Notes: a model not told the origin generated them from the letters alone. A stretch of 6,572 nt of DNA from Candidatus Bathyarchaeota archaeon (GCA_030691555.1 JAUYEB010000054.1:1-6572), one strand, 5' to 3'; shown: positions 1 to 6,333, counted from the stretch's first letter. Numbers and translations are program-made.

Positions 1-2
1 TC

Positions 3-1535
3 GCCTTCTTCGTCATCCACAGGTACTTCCGCGGCGTCATGAGCCAGAACATACTGCGCGACATGCGCCGCCAGCTCTACGAGGCGCTCATCAACAAGTC
101 GTTCAGCTACCTCGGCCGGGTCAGGACGGGGCAGATCATAAGCAGGGTCACCAGCGACATGAACGCCATCGACCTCTTCTACTCGGAGACGGTCAGGGAG
201 GTCTTCCGGATGACCCTCCAGCTAGGGATCGCGATAATAGTTCTTCTGAGCGTCAACAACCAGCTTACCCTGATCACACTCGTCCCGCTCCCCTTCATCT
301 TCGTCACCATGAGGCTCTACCTCAGCAGGGTCAGGGGGCGGATGCTGGCGGCGAAGAACCAGTTCGACTCCCTAAACGGCGTCCTAGTCGAGGGGATCAC
401 GGCTCAGAAACTCATCAAGGGCTTCGGGCAGGAAGAGTCCTTCGCAGCACGGTTCAGCAAGGAGAATCAATCCTACGTCGAGAAGAGCCTCAGGACCGCC
501 AAGCTCCAGGCCGCCTACACCCCCTCCAACACGGTGATAGCGGCCATAGGTGTGGCGCTAGTGCTCGTCTTCGGTGGGATACGAGTTCTGGAAGGTAGCC
601 TGACCCTGGGCGAGCTGGTCCTCTTCGGCACATACTTCACCCAGATCGTCGGGCCCATCAGGATGTACGCGAGGCTCATGGACTTCTACCAGGACGGCGT
701 CGTCAGCGCGAAACGCGTCTTCGAGGTCCTCGACGTCGGCAGGGACGTCCCCGAGCCGGAGCACCCCGTCGAGCTGCCGCGCCTGAAGGGCGAGATCGAG
801 TTCAAGGACGTCTCATTCAACTACGGCGGGACCTCCGAGGTCCTGCATGATGTAAATCTCAAGGTCTCCCCGGGGGAGAAGGTGGCGATCATCGGCTTCG
901 TCGGCAGCGGCAAGAGCGCCCTGACGGAGCTGGTGCCGAGATTCTACGACGCCACGGCTGGGCAGGTGCTCATAGACGGCCACGACGTACGCGAGGCCTC
1001 CCTAAAGTCCCTCAGGGGGCAGATAGGCATCGTCCTGCAGGACATCTACATCTTCTCCGAGACCATCAGGGAGAACCTCAGGTTCGGCAGGCCGGAGGCG
1101 ACGGACGAGGAGGTAGTCGCCGCGGCAAAGGCCGCCCAGATACACGACTACATCGCCTCGATGCCGAAGGGATACGACACCCCCGTCGGTGAGAGGGGCC
1201 TGACCCTGAGCGGTGGGCAGAGGCAGAGGATCGCCATAGCTAGGGTCCTGCTCACAAACCCGAGCATACTCATCCTCGACGACTCGACGAGCAACGTCGA
1301 CGCCGAGACGGAGGTGCTGATCAGGAAAGCGATAGACGCCCTCCTCGAGGGCCGCACCGCCCTGATCATCACCCAGCGCGCCTCGACCTGCGAGTCTGCA
1401 GACAAGGTCGTCGTCGTCGACCAGGGCCAGATAATCGCCGTCGGCAAACACAGGAAGCTGCTCAAGGAGAGCGAGAAGTACAGGATGCTGATAGAGTCTC
1501 AGACCCTCACCCTCGAGCAGGAGGCCGATGACTGA
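3..1535 (+). CDS. ABC exporter half-transporter, subunit with degenerate catalytic residues (5' partial)
   Basis: This is a type IV (exporter-type) ABC half-transporter: a membrane domain fused to an ATPase domain. The frame is open to the window edge, and the first residues seen (AFFVIHRYFRGV before the Met at 39) already belong to the membrane domain. Roughly the first 90-130 residues, with TM1 and part of TM2, are therefore missing, and the Met at 39 is internal. Numbering from that Met, membrane helices lie near 56-71, 76-92, 163-180 and 185-205. The ATPase domain starts near 250, with A-loop Tyr262, Walker A GFVGSGKS (286-293), Q-loop Gln334, signature LSGGQ (390-394) and Walker B ending in D414. 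The next residue, normally the catalytic Glu, is Asp415, and the switch His is Gln446. These two changes are typical of the degenerate subunit of heterodimeric exporters such as TAP1 or TM287. The stop overlaps the next gene's start. The substrate cannot be told from sequence. Confidence 0.95.
   Translation, partial: AFFVIHRYFRGVMSQNILRDMRRQLYEALINKSFSYLGRVRTGQIISRVTSDMNAIDLFYSETVREVFRMTLQLGIAIIVLLSVNNQLTLITLVPLPFIFVTMRLYLSRVRGRMLAAKNQFDSLNGVLVEGITAQKLIKGFGQEESFAARFSKENQSYVEKSLRTAKLQAAYTPSNTVIAAIGVALVLVFGGIRVLEGSLTLGELVLFGTYFTQIVGPIRMYARLMDFYQDGVVSAKRVFEVLDVGRDVPEPEHPVELPRLKGEIEFKDVSFNYGGTSEVLHDVNLKVSPGEKVAIIGFVGSGKSALTELVPRFYDATAGQVLIDGHDVREASLKSLRGQIGIVLQDIYIFSETIRENLRFGRPEATDEEVVAAAKAAQIHDYIASMPKGYDTPVGERGLTLSGGQRQRIAIARVLLTNPSILILDDSTSNVDAETEVLIRKAIDALLEGRTALIITQRASTCESADKVVVVDQGQIIAVGKHRKLLKESEKYRMLIESQTLTLEQEADD
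1519..1524 (+). promoter_or_regulatory. Shine-Dalgarno site for the second ABC gene
   Basis: AGGAGG lies ten bases before the ATG at 1535, inside the coding end of the first ABC gene. It decides the start: the out-of-frame ATG at 1528 is only three bases away, too close to be used. No comparable site precedes the other starts in this window, which suggests that it serves internal re-initiation within the operon. Confidence 0.75.
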
Positions 1536-3403
1536 TGGCGGAGTTCGCTGGCAGGTACGACGTCGGCTCCCTAGAGTCCACGGAACGGAAGTACAGCGAC
1601 TGGGATCTCATCAAGAGGATAATCAGGGACTACATGCTCCGCCACAGGTCCCTCGTCGCCGCGATGGCCCTCATAATCGTGGCGAAGACCGCCCTCGTCC
1701 TATCGGGTCCCTACATCTACAAGGTCACCCTGGACACCTTCATCAGCAACACGCCAGAGCCCAACGAGGTGTGGCTCGCCGACATAATCAGGGGAATCGC
1801 CACCGTACTCGGAGGCGGCACCGCCACACAGTGGCTGGACATAGTCGCCGCAGGCCTCATCTACGTCGCCGTAGGCGTCGCCCTCTGGGGGGTCATGAGC
1901 CTCCAAGAATACTATCTGAACAAGCTGGGGCTCAACATCATCGCGGACATCAGGACCGACTTCTTCCTCCACCTAGAGAAGCTCAGCCAGAACTTCTTCG
2001 AGTACGGCAACACGGGGAAGCTCGTGTCGAGGGTGACGAACGACGCTGAGGCGCTCCGGAAGCTCGTCTCCTCGGGCATAATCGGCGTGGTCGCGGACCT
2101 CATCACCGCGGTCGCCATCCTGGGGACGATGTTCCTGCTGAACTGGCAGCTTGCCATCGTCGCCGTCGTCATGGCGCCCATTATAGCCGTGGTCACCACC
2201 ACGCTAAACAGGTTCGTGAGGAACAACTGGAGGGTCGCGAGGCAGAACATCGCCTCGATGACGGGGAAGGTGCAGGACCTCATGGTCGGCGCAAAGGTGA
2301 CGAAGGCGATGGCGCAGGAGGAGAAGAGCCTCGCCGACTTCAACAAGGTAAACGTAGCCAACGCGAAGGCGCAGATCAAGGCGGAGGTCACCGCCAACAT
2401 CTACGAGGCCACCGTCGGCTTCTTCGCCGCCCTGATCAGCACCCTGATCTGGTTCTTCGGCGGCCAGCAGGTCATAGGCGCCTACCTCGCCATAGGCGAC
2501 CTCGTCGCCTTCACCCAGTACACAACGAGCTACCTAGAGCCCATCCAGAACATCAGCACCTTCTACGGCGAGATACAGAGCGCCCTCGCGGGTGCGGAGC
2601 GCATCTTTGTAGTCCTCGATATAGCTCCCGAGGTGAAGGAGGCGCCCGACGCCATCGACTTCCCCGAGGGGGAGGGCGTCGTCGAGTTGAAGGATGTCCG
2701 CTTCAGCTACGTGAAGGACCAGCCCGTCCTCAAGGGGATAAACATAAAGACGCGCCCCGGGGAGCGCCTCGCCATCTTCGGCCCCACCGGCTCGGGTAAG
2801 TCTAGCATCATCAACCTCGTCGGCCGCTTCTACGACCCCGACTCGGGGACCGTCACAATCGACGGCGTCGACCTGAGGAGGGTGAAGCTCAAGGCGCTCC
2901 GCAGAAAGGTCGGCATCGTCCTGCAGGAGCCCTACCTCTTCCAGGGGTCGCTCCGATACAACCTCAAGTTCGGCCGCCCCGACGCCACCGAGGAGGAGAT
3001 GATAAGGGTCGCCAAGCTCGTAGGCATCCACGACCCCATCACCCGCCTCCCCAAGGGCTACGACGAGGAGGTCAGGGAACGCGGGAGCAACCTCAGCTAC
3101 GGGCAACGCCAGCTAGTCTGCCTAGCCAGGGCACTGATCTCGGACCCCAAGATACTCATCCTCGACGAGGCGACGAGCAGCGTCGACCCCTACACGGAGC
3201 AGCTCATCCAGAACGCCCTCAAGGCGGAGATGGAGCACCGCACCATCCTCATAGTCACACACCGCGTCAGCACCGTCAGGGACGCAGACCGCATAATCGT
3301 CCTCCACAACGGCGAGGTCCAGGCGGAGGGCACACACAACCAGCTCGTTAAAAAGAACGAGCTATACAGGCGCCTAACCGAGATGCAGCTGGTCAAGGTA
3401 TAA
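1535..3403 (+). CDS. ABC exporter half-transporter, subunit with intact catalytic residues
   Basis: This is a complete 622-residue exporter-type ABC half-transporter, the likely dimer partner of the upstream subunit. Six membrane helices are plausible near residues 39-58, 101-120, 180-200, 203-222, 291-308 and 311-330. A longer than usual loop (about 65-100) separates the first two. The ATPase domain begins near 380: A-loop Tyr392, Walker A GPTGSGKS (416-423), Q-loop Gln464, Walker B ILILDE with catalytic Glu545, D-loop SSVD (548-551) and switch His576. The signature is LSYGQ (520-524), with Tyr522 replacing the first Gly of LSGGQ. Its Walker motifs plus the LSGGQ of the first subunit would form the working ATP site. 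Its own LSYGQ would face the degenerate Walker B and switch residues of the first subunit. The ATG overlaps the previous stop by one base (TGATG) and has AGGAGG ten bases upstream. Multidrug, lipid or peptide export are all possible. Confidence 0.96.
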   Translation: MAEFAGRYDVGSLESTERKYSDWDLIKRIIRDYMLRHRSLVAAMALIIVAKTALVLSGPYIYKVTLDTFISNTPEPNEVWLADIIRGIATVLGGGTATQWLDIVAAGLIYVAVGVALWGVMSLQEYYLNKLGLNIIADIRTDFFLHLEKLSQNFFEYGNTGKLVSRVTNDAEALRKLVSSGIIGVVADLITAVAILGTMFLLNWQLAIVAVVMAPIIAVVTTTLNRFVRNNWRVARQNIASMTGKVQDLMVGAKVTKAMAQEEKSLADFNKVNVANAKAQIKAEVTANIYEATVGFFAALISTLIWFFGGQQVIGAYLAIGDLVAFTQYTTSYLEPIQNISTFYGEIQSALAGAERIFVVLDIAPEVKEAPDAIDFPEGEGVVELKDVRFSYVKDQPVLKGINIKTRPGERLAIFGPTGSGKSSIINLVGRFYDPDSGTVTIDGVDLRRVKLKALRRKVGIVLQEPYLFQGSLRYNLKFGRPDATEEEMIRVAKLVGIHDPITRLPKGYDEEVRERGSNLSYGQRQLVCLARALISDPKILILDEATSSVDPYTEQLIQNALKAEMEHRTILIVTHRVSTVRDADRIIVLHNGEVQAEGTHNQLVKKNELYRRLTEMQLVKV

Positions 3404-3436
3404 AATGCCCTGCTGTCAGCCCCCACGATGAAAATA

Positions 3437-3446
3437 TTTTTTTTTT
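3437..3446 (+). terminator. Oligo-T terminator after the ABC operon
   Basis: A run of ten T residues begins 34 bases after the stop of the second ABC gene, in the 86-base spacer before the convergent GTPase gene. Its first T residues complete the 10-base palindrome AAAATATTTT (3431-3440). Archaeal RNA polymerase is known to terminate at such U-rich tracts without a strong hairpin, and no GC-rich stem precedes this one. On the other strand the same place reads as an A-run followed by only four T, so a matching terminator for the GTPase gene is not evident. Confidence 0.7.
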
Positions 3447-3489
3447 CTCTTATCATGGGTAGCGCAAGTTGGCGCATGTTTGAGCCGCG

Positions 3490-4593
3490 TCACTTCGACA
3501 CGAACGTGAGCACGTCCTCGTCCTGCAGCCTGTGGTTGAGGCCGACCTTCTGCCCGCCGAACCGGACGCTCTTCCCCCAGACCTGCGCGTACTTGAAGTC
3601 CACGCGCAGCGACTTGTGAAGCATATCGCAGACGTCCCCGATGGTATACCCGGCGCGCGCTATCAGCGGCGCCTTGTAGTCGGTCTCCCCGCCCTTCGGC
3701 CGCATGTATATCCGGATGAACGCGAGCTTCTGGTAGAGCTGCTCCCTGAACTCGTCGATGTTCACCCCCGTCTCGGCGGCTATGGGTAGGACGTAGTAGT
3801 CGAGGCCCTCCCGGACCTTGCGCAGGCTCTCCTTGTCGATCATGTCTATCTTGTTGAGGACGGCGAAGGTGGGCGCGTAGGTCCTGTTCCCGAGTATGAC
3901 GTCGATTAGCTGCTCGTCGCTTATGTCCTCGCGGATCATTACGCGGGCGTTGTGGACGCCGTAGACGGCGAGTATGTCCTTAACGGTCTCCTTCTTGATC
4001 CTCGTCAGGGGCACCTGCGCGATGACGGAGAGCCCTCCCGTCGGCGTCTTCTCGATCACGATGTTCGGCGGTCTCTCGTCGGGCCTTATCCCGATCTCCC
4101 TGAGCTCCTTCACAAGGATCGGCTTAACACCAGGTTGGAAGACGTCGAGGGTTATGAGGATGAGGTCGGCGGCCCTGGCCACCGAGAGCACCCTCTTTCC
4201 GAGCCCCTTTCCTTGTGCCGCCCCAGCGATGATGCCGGGCAGGTCGAGGACCTGTATCTTCGCCCCGCGGTACTCCATGAGGCCGGGGACCACCGTGAGG
4301 GTCGTGAAGTCGTAGGCGCCCACCTTCGACTTGGCGTTCGTCACCTGGTTGAGGATGGTGGATTTCCCGACGCTGGGGAGCCCTATTAGGACGACTGTGG
4401 CGTCGCCCGTCTTCTTGACCGCGTAGCCGTCGTCGTTTCCCTTACCACTCGCCTTTAGCGCCTGCTCTTCCTGCTCACGCATCAGCTTGGCCTTGCGAGC
4501 CTTGAGTAACCCGAGGTGCCTCTCAGTCGCCTTGTTGACCTGGGTGCGGGCGATCTCCTCCTCAATCTGCTTGATCTTCTCGGGTATACCCAT
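3490..4593 (-). CDS. DRG-family GTPase with C-terminal TGS domain
   Basis: This is a 367-residue Obg-type GTPase of the DRG (developmentally regulated GTP-binding) family, the usual length for the family. These proteins associate with translating ribosomes in eukaryotes; the archaeal role is less settled. From the N-terminus: a charged helical segment (1-50) opening with MGIPEKIKQIEEEI, a hallmark of the family; G1 GLPSVGKS (71-78); switch I around FTTLT (96-100); G3 DLPG (117-120), followed by the Gly-rich IIAGAAQGKGLG; the DRG-specific inserted domain (about 165-235); G4 NKID (247-250); G5 AAE (272-274); and a TGS domain (about 293-366) containing the typical YAQVWGKSVRFGGQKVG and LQDEDVL stretches. 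The frame is open upstream to 4944, but the family start is clearly the ATG at 4593. The gene stands alone, divergent from the hydrolase gene and convergent with the ABC operon. No Shine-Dalgarno site is apparent. Confidence 0.97.
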   Translation of the reverse strand: MGIPEKIKQIEEEIARTQVNKATERHLGLLKARKAKLMREQEEQALKASGKGNDDGYAVKKTGDATVVLIGLPSVGKSTILNQVTNAKSKVGAYDFTTLTVVPGLMEYRGAKIQVLDLPGIIAGAAQGKGLGKRVLSVARAADLILITLDVFQPGVKPILVKELREIGIRPDERPPNIVIEKTPTGGLSVIAQVPLTRIKKETVKDILAVYGVHNARVMIREDISDEQLIDVILGNRTYAPTFAVLNKIDMIDKESLRKVREGLDYYVLPIAAETGVNIDEFREQLYQKLAFIRIYMRPKGGETDYKAPLIARAGYTIGDVCDMLHKSLRVDFKYAQVWGKSVRFGGQKVGLNHRLQDEDVLTFVSK

Positions 4594-4618
4594 TGGGAAC
4601 CCTGCATGTGGGCCCCTC

Positions 4619-4630
4619 AAAAAGGTTTCC
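4619..4630 (-). promoter_or_regulatory. Possible promoter element of the GTPase gene
   Basis: Read on the minus strand this is GGAAACCTTTTT, the only A/T-rich patch at a suitable distance from the GTPase ATG (its AAACCTT begins 35 bases upstream). It is a poor TATA match. An alternative is GGTTTAAG further upstream on the same strand (about 4656-4663), which would give a leader of roughly 40 bases. GGGCCC follows at 4610-4615. Confidence 0.35.
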
Positions 4631-4654
4631 AGAAGCCTGAAACTCGACCCAGCC

Positions 4655-4662
4655 CTTAAACC
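4655..4662 (+). promoter_or_regulatory. TATA-like box of the hydrolase gene
   Basis: CTTAAACC, with the TTAAA core at 4656-4660, sits 33 bases before the ATG at 4693. Archaeal transcription normally starts about 25-27 bases after the box centre, which predicts a start near 4684 and a leader of only about eight bases. No Shine-Dalgarno site would fit, which agrees with the sequence. GGGCCC follows the box at 4668-4673. Confidence 0.55.
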
Positions 4663-4692
4663 TTGTAGGGCCCAAGTTACAGCCGTGGTTGC

Positions 4693-5520
4693 ATGAGGCT
4701 CGACAAGGTTTCGGACAGGGTCTACGCCAACACCGAGGGGAAGACGGGCGGAAACGTGGGGATAGTCGTCCTCCCGCGGAGGGTGGTCGCCGTCGACTCT
4801 ATGTTCCCCGTCCCCGGAGAGGACTTCAGAAAGAGCATACCGGGCATAACCAAGAGGCACGTCTCCCACCTCCTCCTCACACACGTCCACAGCGACCACG
4901 TCTTCGGAAACCAGGCATTCGAGGACGCCGACATCGTCGCACACTTCAGGCTCAAGGAGAAGATGGAGGATAGCCTCAAGACGGCGTGGACACCTAAGGG
5001 CCTGGAGAAGATGCTTGAGGACATGAAGAAGTCCAACCCCGACCGGGTGCCGATGCTCAAGGGCCTACGAATCGTCCTCCCCACCACCACGTTTGAGCGC
5101 AGCTACAGGGTCGGCGACGTCCGCATCGTCAACACAGGGGGCCACACGGACTGCAGCAGCTACGTCTACGTGCCGAAGGACAGGGTCCTTTTCGCTGGTG
5201 ACAACCTCTTCGTCGGCAGGTTCCCGTGGGCCGGCGACTCGACCGCCGACCCCGACAGGTGGATAAAAGCGCTCCAGGCGTACCTCAAGCTCGATGTCGA
5301 TGTCATTGTTCCCGGGCATGGCTCCCTCTGTGACAAGGCCGAGGTCGAGAAGCAGCTCAAGTGGTTCAGGGCTATGCGGCGGATGATGAAGAGGCTCGTC
5401 TCGGAGGGCGTCCCCGAGGACGAAGCCGTCAAGGCGAGGTACCCCGAGATCTACCCGTCGGACCGCCCCGAGTGGGTCCAGAACAGCCTCAGGGTCTGGT
5501 TCAGGCACTGGAAGGCTTGA
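4693..5520 (+). CDS. Metallo-beta-lactamase-fold metallohydrolase
   Basis: This is a 275-residue enzyme of the metallo-beta-lactamase superfamily, probably cytoplasmic since no signal peptide is visible. The full two-metal ligand set can be read: HVHSDH (His64, His66, Asp68, His69), His151 in GGHTDCSS, Asp170 in LFAGDNLF and His209 in VPGHG. The N-terminus (NTEGKTGGNVGIVVLPRRVVAVDS) forms the usual first beta strands. A mostly helical insert of about 45 residues (roughly 85-130) separates the first metal motif from the next strand, and a charged helical C-terminal part (about 215-275) follows the last ligand. These features fit the broad hydrolase group related to glyoxalase II and the 'quinoprotein relay' type enzymes, not a true beta-lactamase. 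The substrate cannot be assigned; thioesters, lactones and phosphodiesters are all possible. The ATG is the only good start after the TTAAA box. The 3' end overlaps the convergent flavin-protein gene by 20 bases. Confidence 0.92.
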   Translation: MRLDKVSDRVYANTEGKTGGNVGIVVLPRRVVAVDSMFPVPGEDFRKSIPGITKRHVSHLLLTHVHSDHVFGNQAFEDADIVAHFRLKEKMEDSLKTAWTPKGLEKMLEDMKKSNPDRVPMLKGLRIVLPTTTFERSYRVGDVRIVNTGGHTDCSSYVYVPKDRVLFAGDNLFVGRFPWAGDSTADPDRWIKALQAYLKLDVDVIVPGHGSLCDKAEVEKQLKWFRAMRRMMKRLVSEGVPEDEAVKARYPEIYPSDRPEWVQNSLRVWFRHWKA

Positions 5521-5983
5521 CGGGGCTCCTCTTCCCAGTCATCTCATCGACGGCTATCTCAACGAGCACGAGCTGGGGGTTCTTGGCCATGTCCTCCATG
5601 GTGAGGGTCTTGCCCTTGCCCGGGGCGTACTTGTCGCTGATCTTGCGCAGCGCGGCGAGGCGCCTCTCGTCGCCCTCGATTATCCGGGCCTTCCCCCTCA
5701 CGACCACGCTCATGTACCTCCAGGAGAAGTCGCAGGGCTTCTCCGCCTTCACCATCTCGCCGGAGTCGACCTCGAAGCAGACACGGGGGTTCCGGGAGAT
5801 GTTCGCCATCTTCTTACCGTCCCGGTGGCTGTGGAAGATCACCTTGCCGTCGCTGTAGACGAAGTTGATCGGCACGACGTAGGGCTCGCCGTCGACGGCG
5901 GTGGCCAGTCGGCCGACCTCCTGCTCCCTCAGTACCTCCTCTATGACGGCCTTCTCCGTGATCTCCTTCTCCCTTCTCCTCAT
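5501..5983 (-). CDS. Pyridoxamine 5'-phosphate oxidase-like FMN-binding protein
   Basis: This is a 160-residue split-barrel flavin-binding protein of the PNPOx-related family. From the ATG at 5983: a charged N-terminal helix (MRRREKEITEKAVIEEVL), the first strand GRLATAV (24-30), PYVVPINFVYSDGKVIFHS (34-52), a GKK turn and ANISRNPRVCFEVD (60-73), then SVVVRGKARII (92-102). In the family, the HSHRDGKK region contacts the FMN phosphate. Members include nitroimidazole reductases (NimA-like), flavin or F420-type reductases and haem-handling proteins, so the reaction is not known. It is shorter than true PdxH and lacks a recognisable PLP-binding C-terminus, which argues against pyridoxal phosphate synthesis. 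A GTG at 5992 in the same frame would add three residues; it coincides with the transcription start predicted from the TATA-like box, so a leaderless GTG start is possible. I prefer ATG because its distance from the box (34) matches the neighbours and the family usually begins here. Confidence 0.9.
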   Translation of the reverse strand: MRRREKEITEKAVIEEVLREQEVGRLATAVDGEPYVVPINFVYSDGKVIFHSHRDGKKMANISRNPRVCFEVDSGEMVKAEKPCDFSWRYMSVVVRGKARIIEGDERRLAALRKISDKYAPGKGKTLTMEDMAKNPQLVLVEIAVDEMTGKRSPVKPSSA

Positions 5984-6014
5984 TCCAGACACGGCTCAGA
6001 TGAGTCCATGAGCG

Positions 6015-6022
6015 TCTATAAC
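6015..6022 (-). promoter_or_regulatory. TATA-like box of the flavin-protein gene
   Basis: On the minus strand this reads GTTATAGA, the best TATA match in the window. Its TTATA core ends 34 bases before the ATG at 5983 and 25 before the alternative GTG at 5992. Predicted transcription begins at about 5992, giving either a nine-base leader or a leaderless GTG start. Confidence 0.55.
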
Positions 6023-6033
6023 CGTATCGGGAG

Positions 6034-6041
6034 AGTTAAAT
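6034..6041 (+). promoter_or_regulatory. TATA-like box of the small membrane-protein gene
   Basis: AGTTAAAT, with TTAAA at 6036-6040, lies 33 bases before the ATG at 6073, the same spacing as at the hydrolase gene. It is only 18 bases before the in-frame ATG at 6058, which would then fall upstream of the predicted transcription start. GGGCC follows at 6044-6048. Confidence 0.5.
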
Positions 6042-6072
6042 CCGGGCCGCCGGTGGTATGAGATCGACCACC

Positions 6073-6333
6073 ATGGCAGGGAGATTCTCAGTCACCCCCT
6101 GGAACCTGATGTACCTCGCCGCCATCATGTGCGCCCTGATAAGCGCCTCGACCGTCTACCAGATCACCGTCAGCGGGGACACGTCGAGCGAGTGGATCAT
6201 CTGGATCTGCGTCATTCTCGGGTTCAGCCTCTTCGGCCTCGGCTTCGTCTACGAGAACAGGTACAAGAAGGAGCACCCCGAGGAGCCCCTGCCAACCCCC
6301 CCGCCGGTCGGCGGGGAAGCAAAATCGTCTTAA
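6073..6333 (+). CDS. Small protein with two membrane segments, function unknown
   Basis: I do not recognise this 86-residue protein. It has two clear hydrophobic helices, about residues 11-29 (NLMYLAAIMCALISASTVY) and 41-60 (WIIWICVILGFSLFGLGFVY). They are joined by a short polar loop, ITVSGDTSSE. A basic stretch (NRYKKEH) follows the second helix, then a proline-rich tail (PEEPLPTPPPVGGEAKSS). The positive-inside rule places both ends in the cytoplasm as a hairpin. No catalytic motif is visible. Start: ATG 6058 would add MRSTT, but the upstream A/T box is too close to it. ATG 6073 keeps the box-to-start distance seen at neighbouring genes, so I chose it. The stop TAA is part of the A/T box of the next gene. 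It is divergent from the flavin-protein gene and co-directional with the OsmC gene. Real coding is supported by the clean hydrophobic pattern and upstream box, but no homologue is known to me. Confidence 0.72.
   Translation: MAGRFSVTPWNLMYLAAIMCALISASTVYQITVSGDTSSEWIIWICVILGFSLFGLGFVYENRYKKEHPEEPLPTPPPVGGEAKSS
6299..6316 (+). repeat. GC-only inverted repeat (hairpin) near the 3' end of the membrane-protein gene
   Basis: CCCCGCC (6299-6305) and GGCGGGG (6310-6316) are perfect complements around the four-base loop GGTC, so the mRNA could form a seven-pair all-GC stem. It ends 14 bases before the stop codon and encodes the PPVGG stretch of the tail. No T-run follows, so it does not resemble an archaeal or bacterial terminator. 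It may simply reflect proline and glycine codons in GC-rich DNA. Confidence 0.6.

Noticed and set aside
1528..2049. Plus-strand frame starting at ATG 1528
   Set aside because: It is very rich in Arg, His and Pro, out of frame with the ABC gene, and its ATG is only three bases from AGGAGG. ATG 1535 with six membrane helices is the real product.
1002..3106. Long antisense open frames inside the two ABC genes (for example 1002-1451 and 2534-3106)
   Set aside because: They are acidic, low-complexity translations opposite conserved ATPase motifs, with no promoter box; they are composition shadows.
3428..3619. Short plus-strand frame across the oligo-T run and the 3' end of the GTPase gene
   Set aside because: It would include the terminator tract and is antisense to the conserved TGS domain; there is no promoter box or recognisable domain.
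4594..4944. In-frame extension of the GTPase reading frame, 117 residues upstream of ATG 4593
   Set aside because: It lies antisense to the hydrolase gene, shows no family similarity, and MGIPEKIKQIEEEI is the well-known DRG N-terminus. GC-rich DNA leaves long open antisense frames.
5361..5858. Plus-strand frame opposite the flavin-protein gene
   Set aside because: It is antisense to a recognisable FMN-binding protein and spans the end of the hydrolase gene; the product is not a recognisable fold.
5990..5992. GTG at 5992 as the flavin-protein start
   Set aside because: Not excluded, since it matches a leaderless start, but ATG 5983 fits the family N-terminus and the box spacing of the neighbours better.
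6299..6316. GC hairpin as a transcription terminator
   Set aside because: No T-run follows and it lies within coding sequence; archaeal terminators are T-rich.
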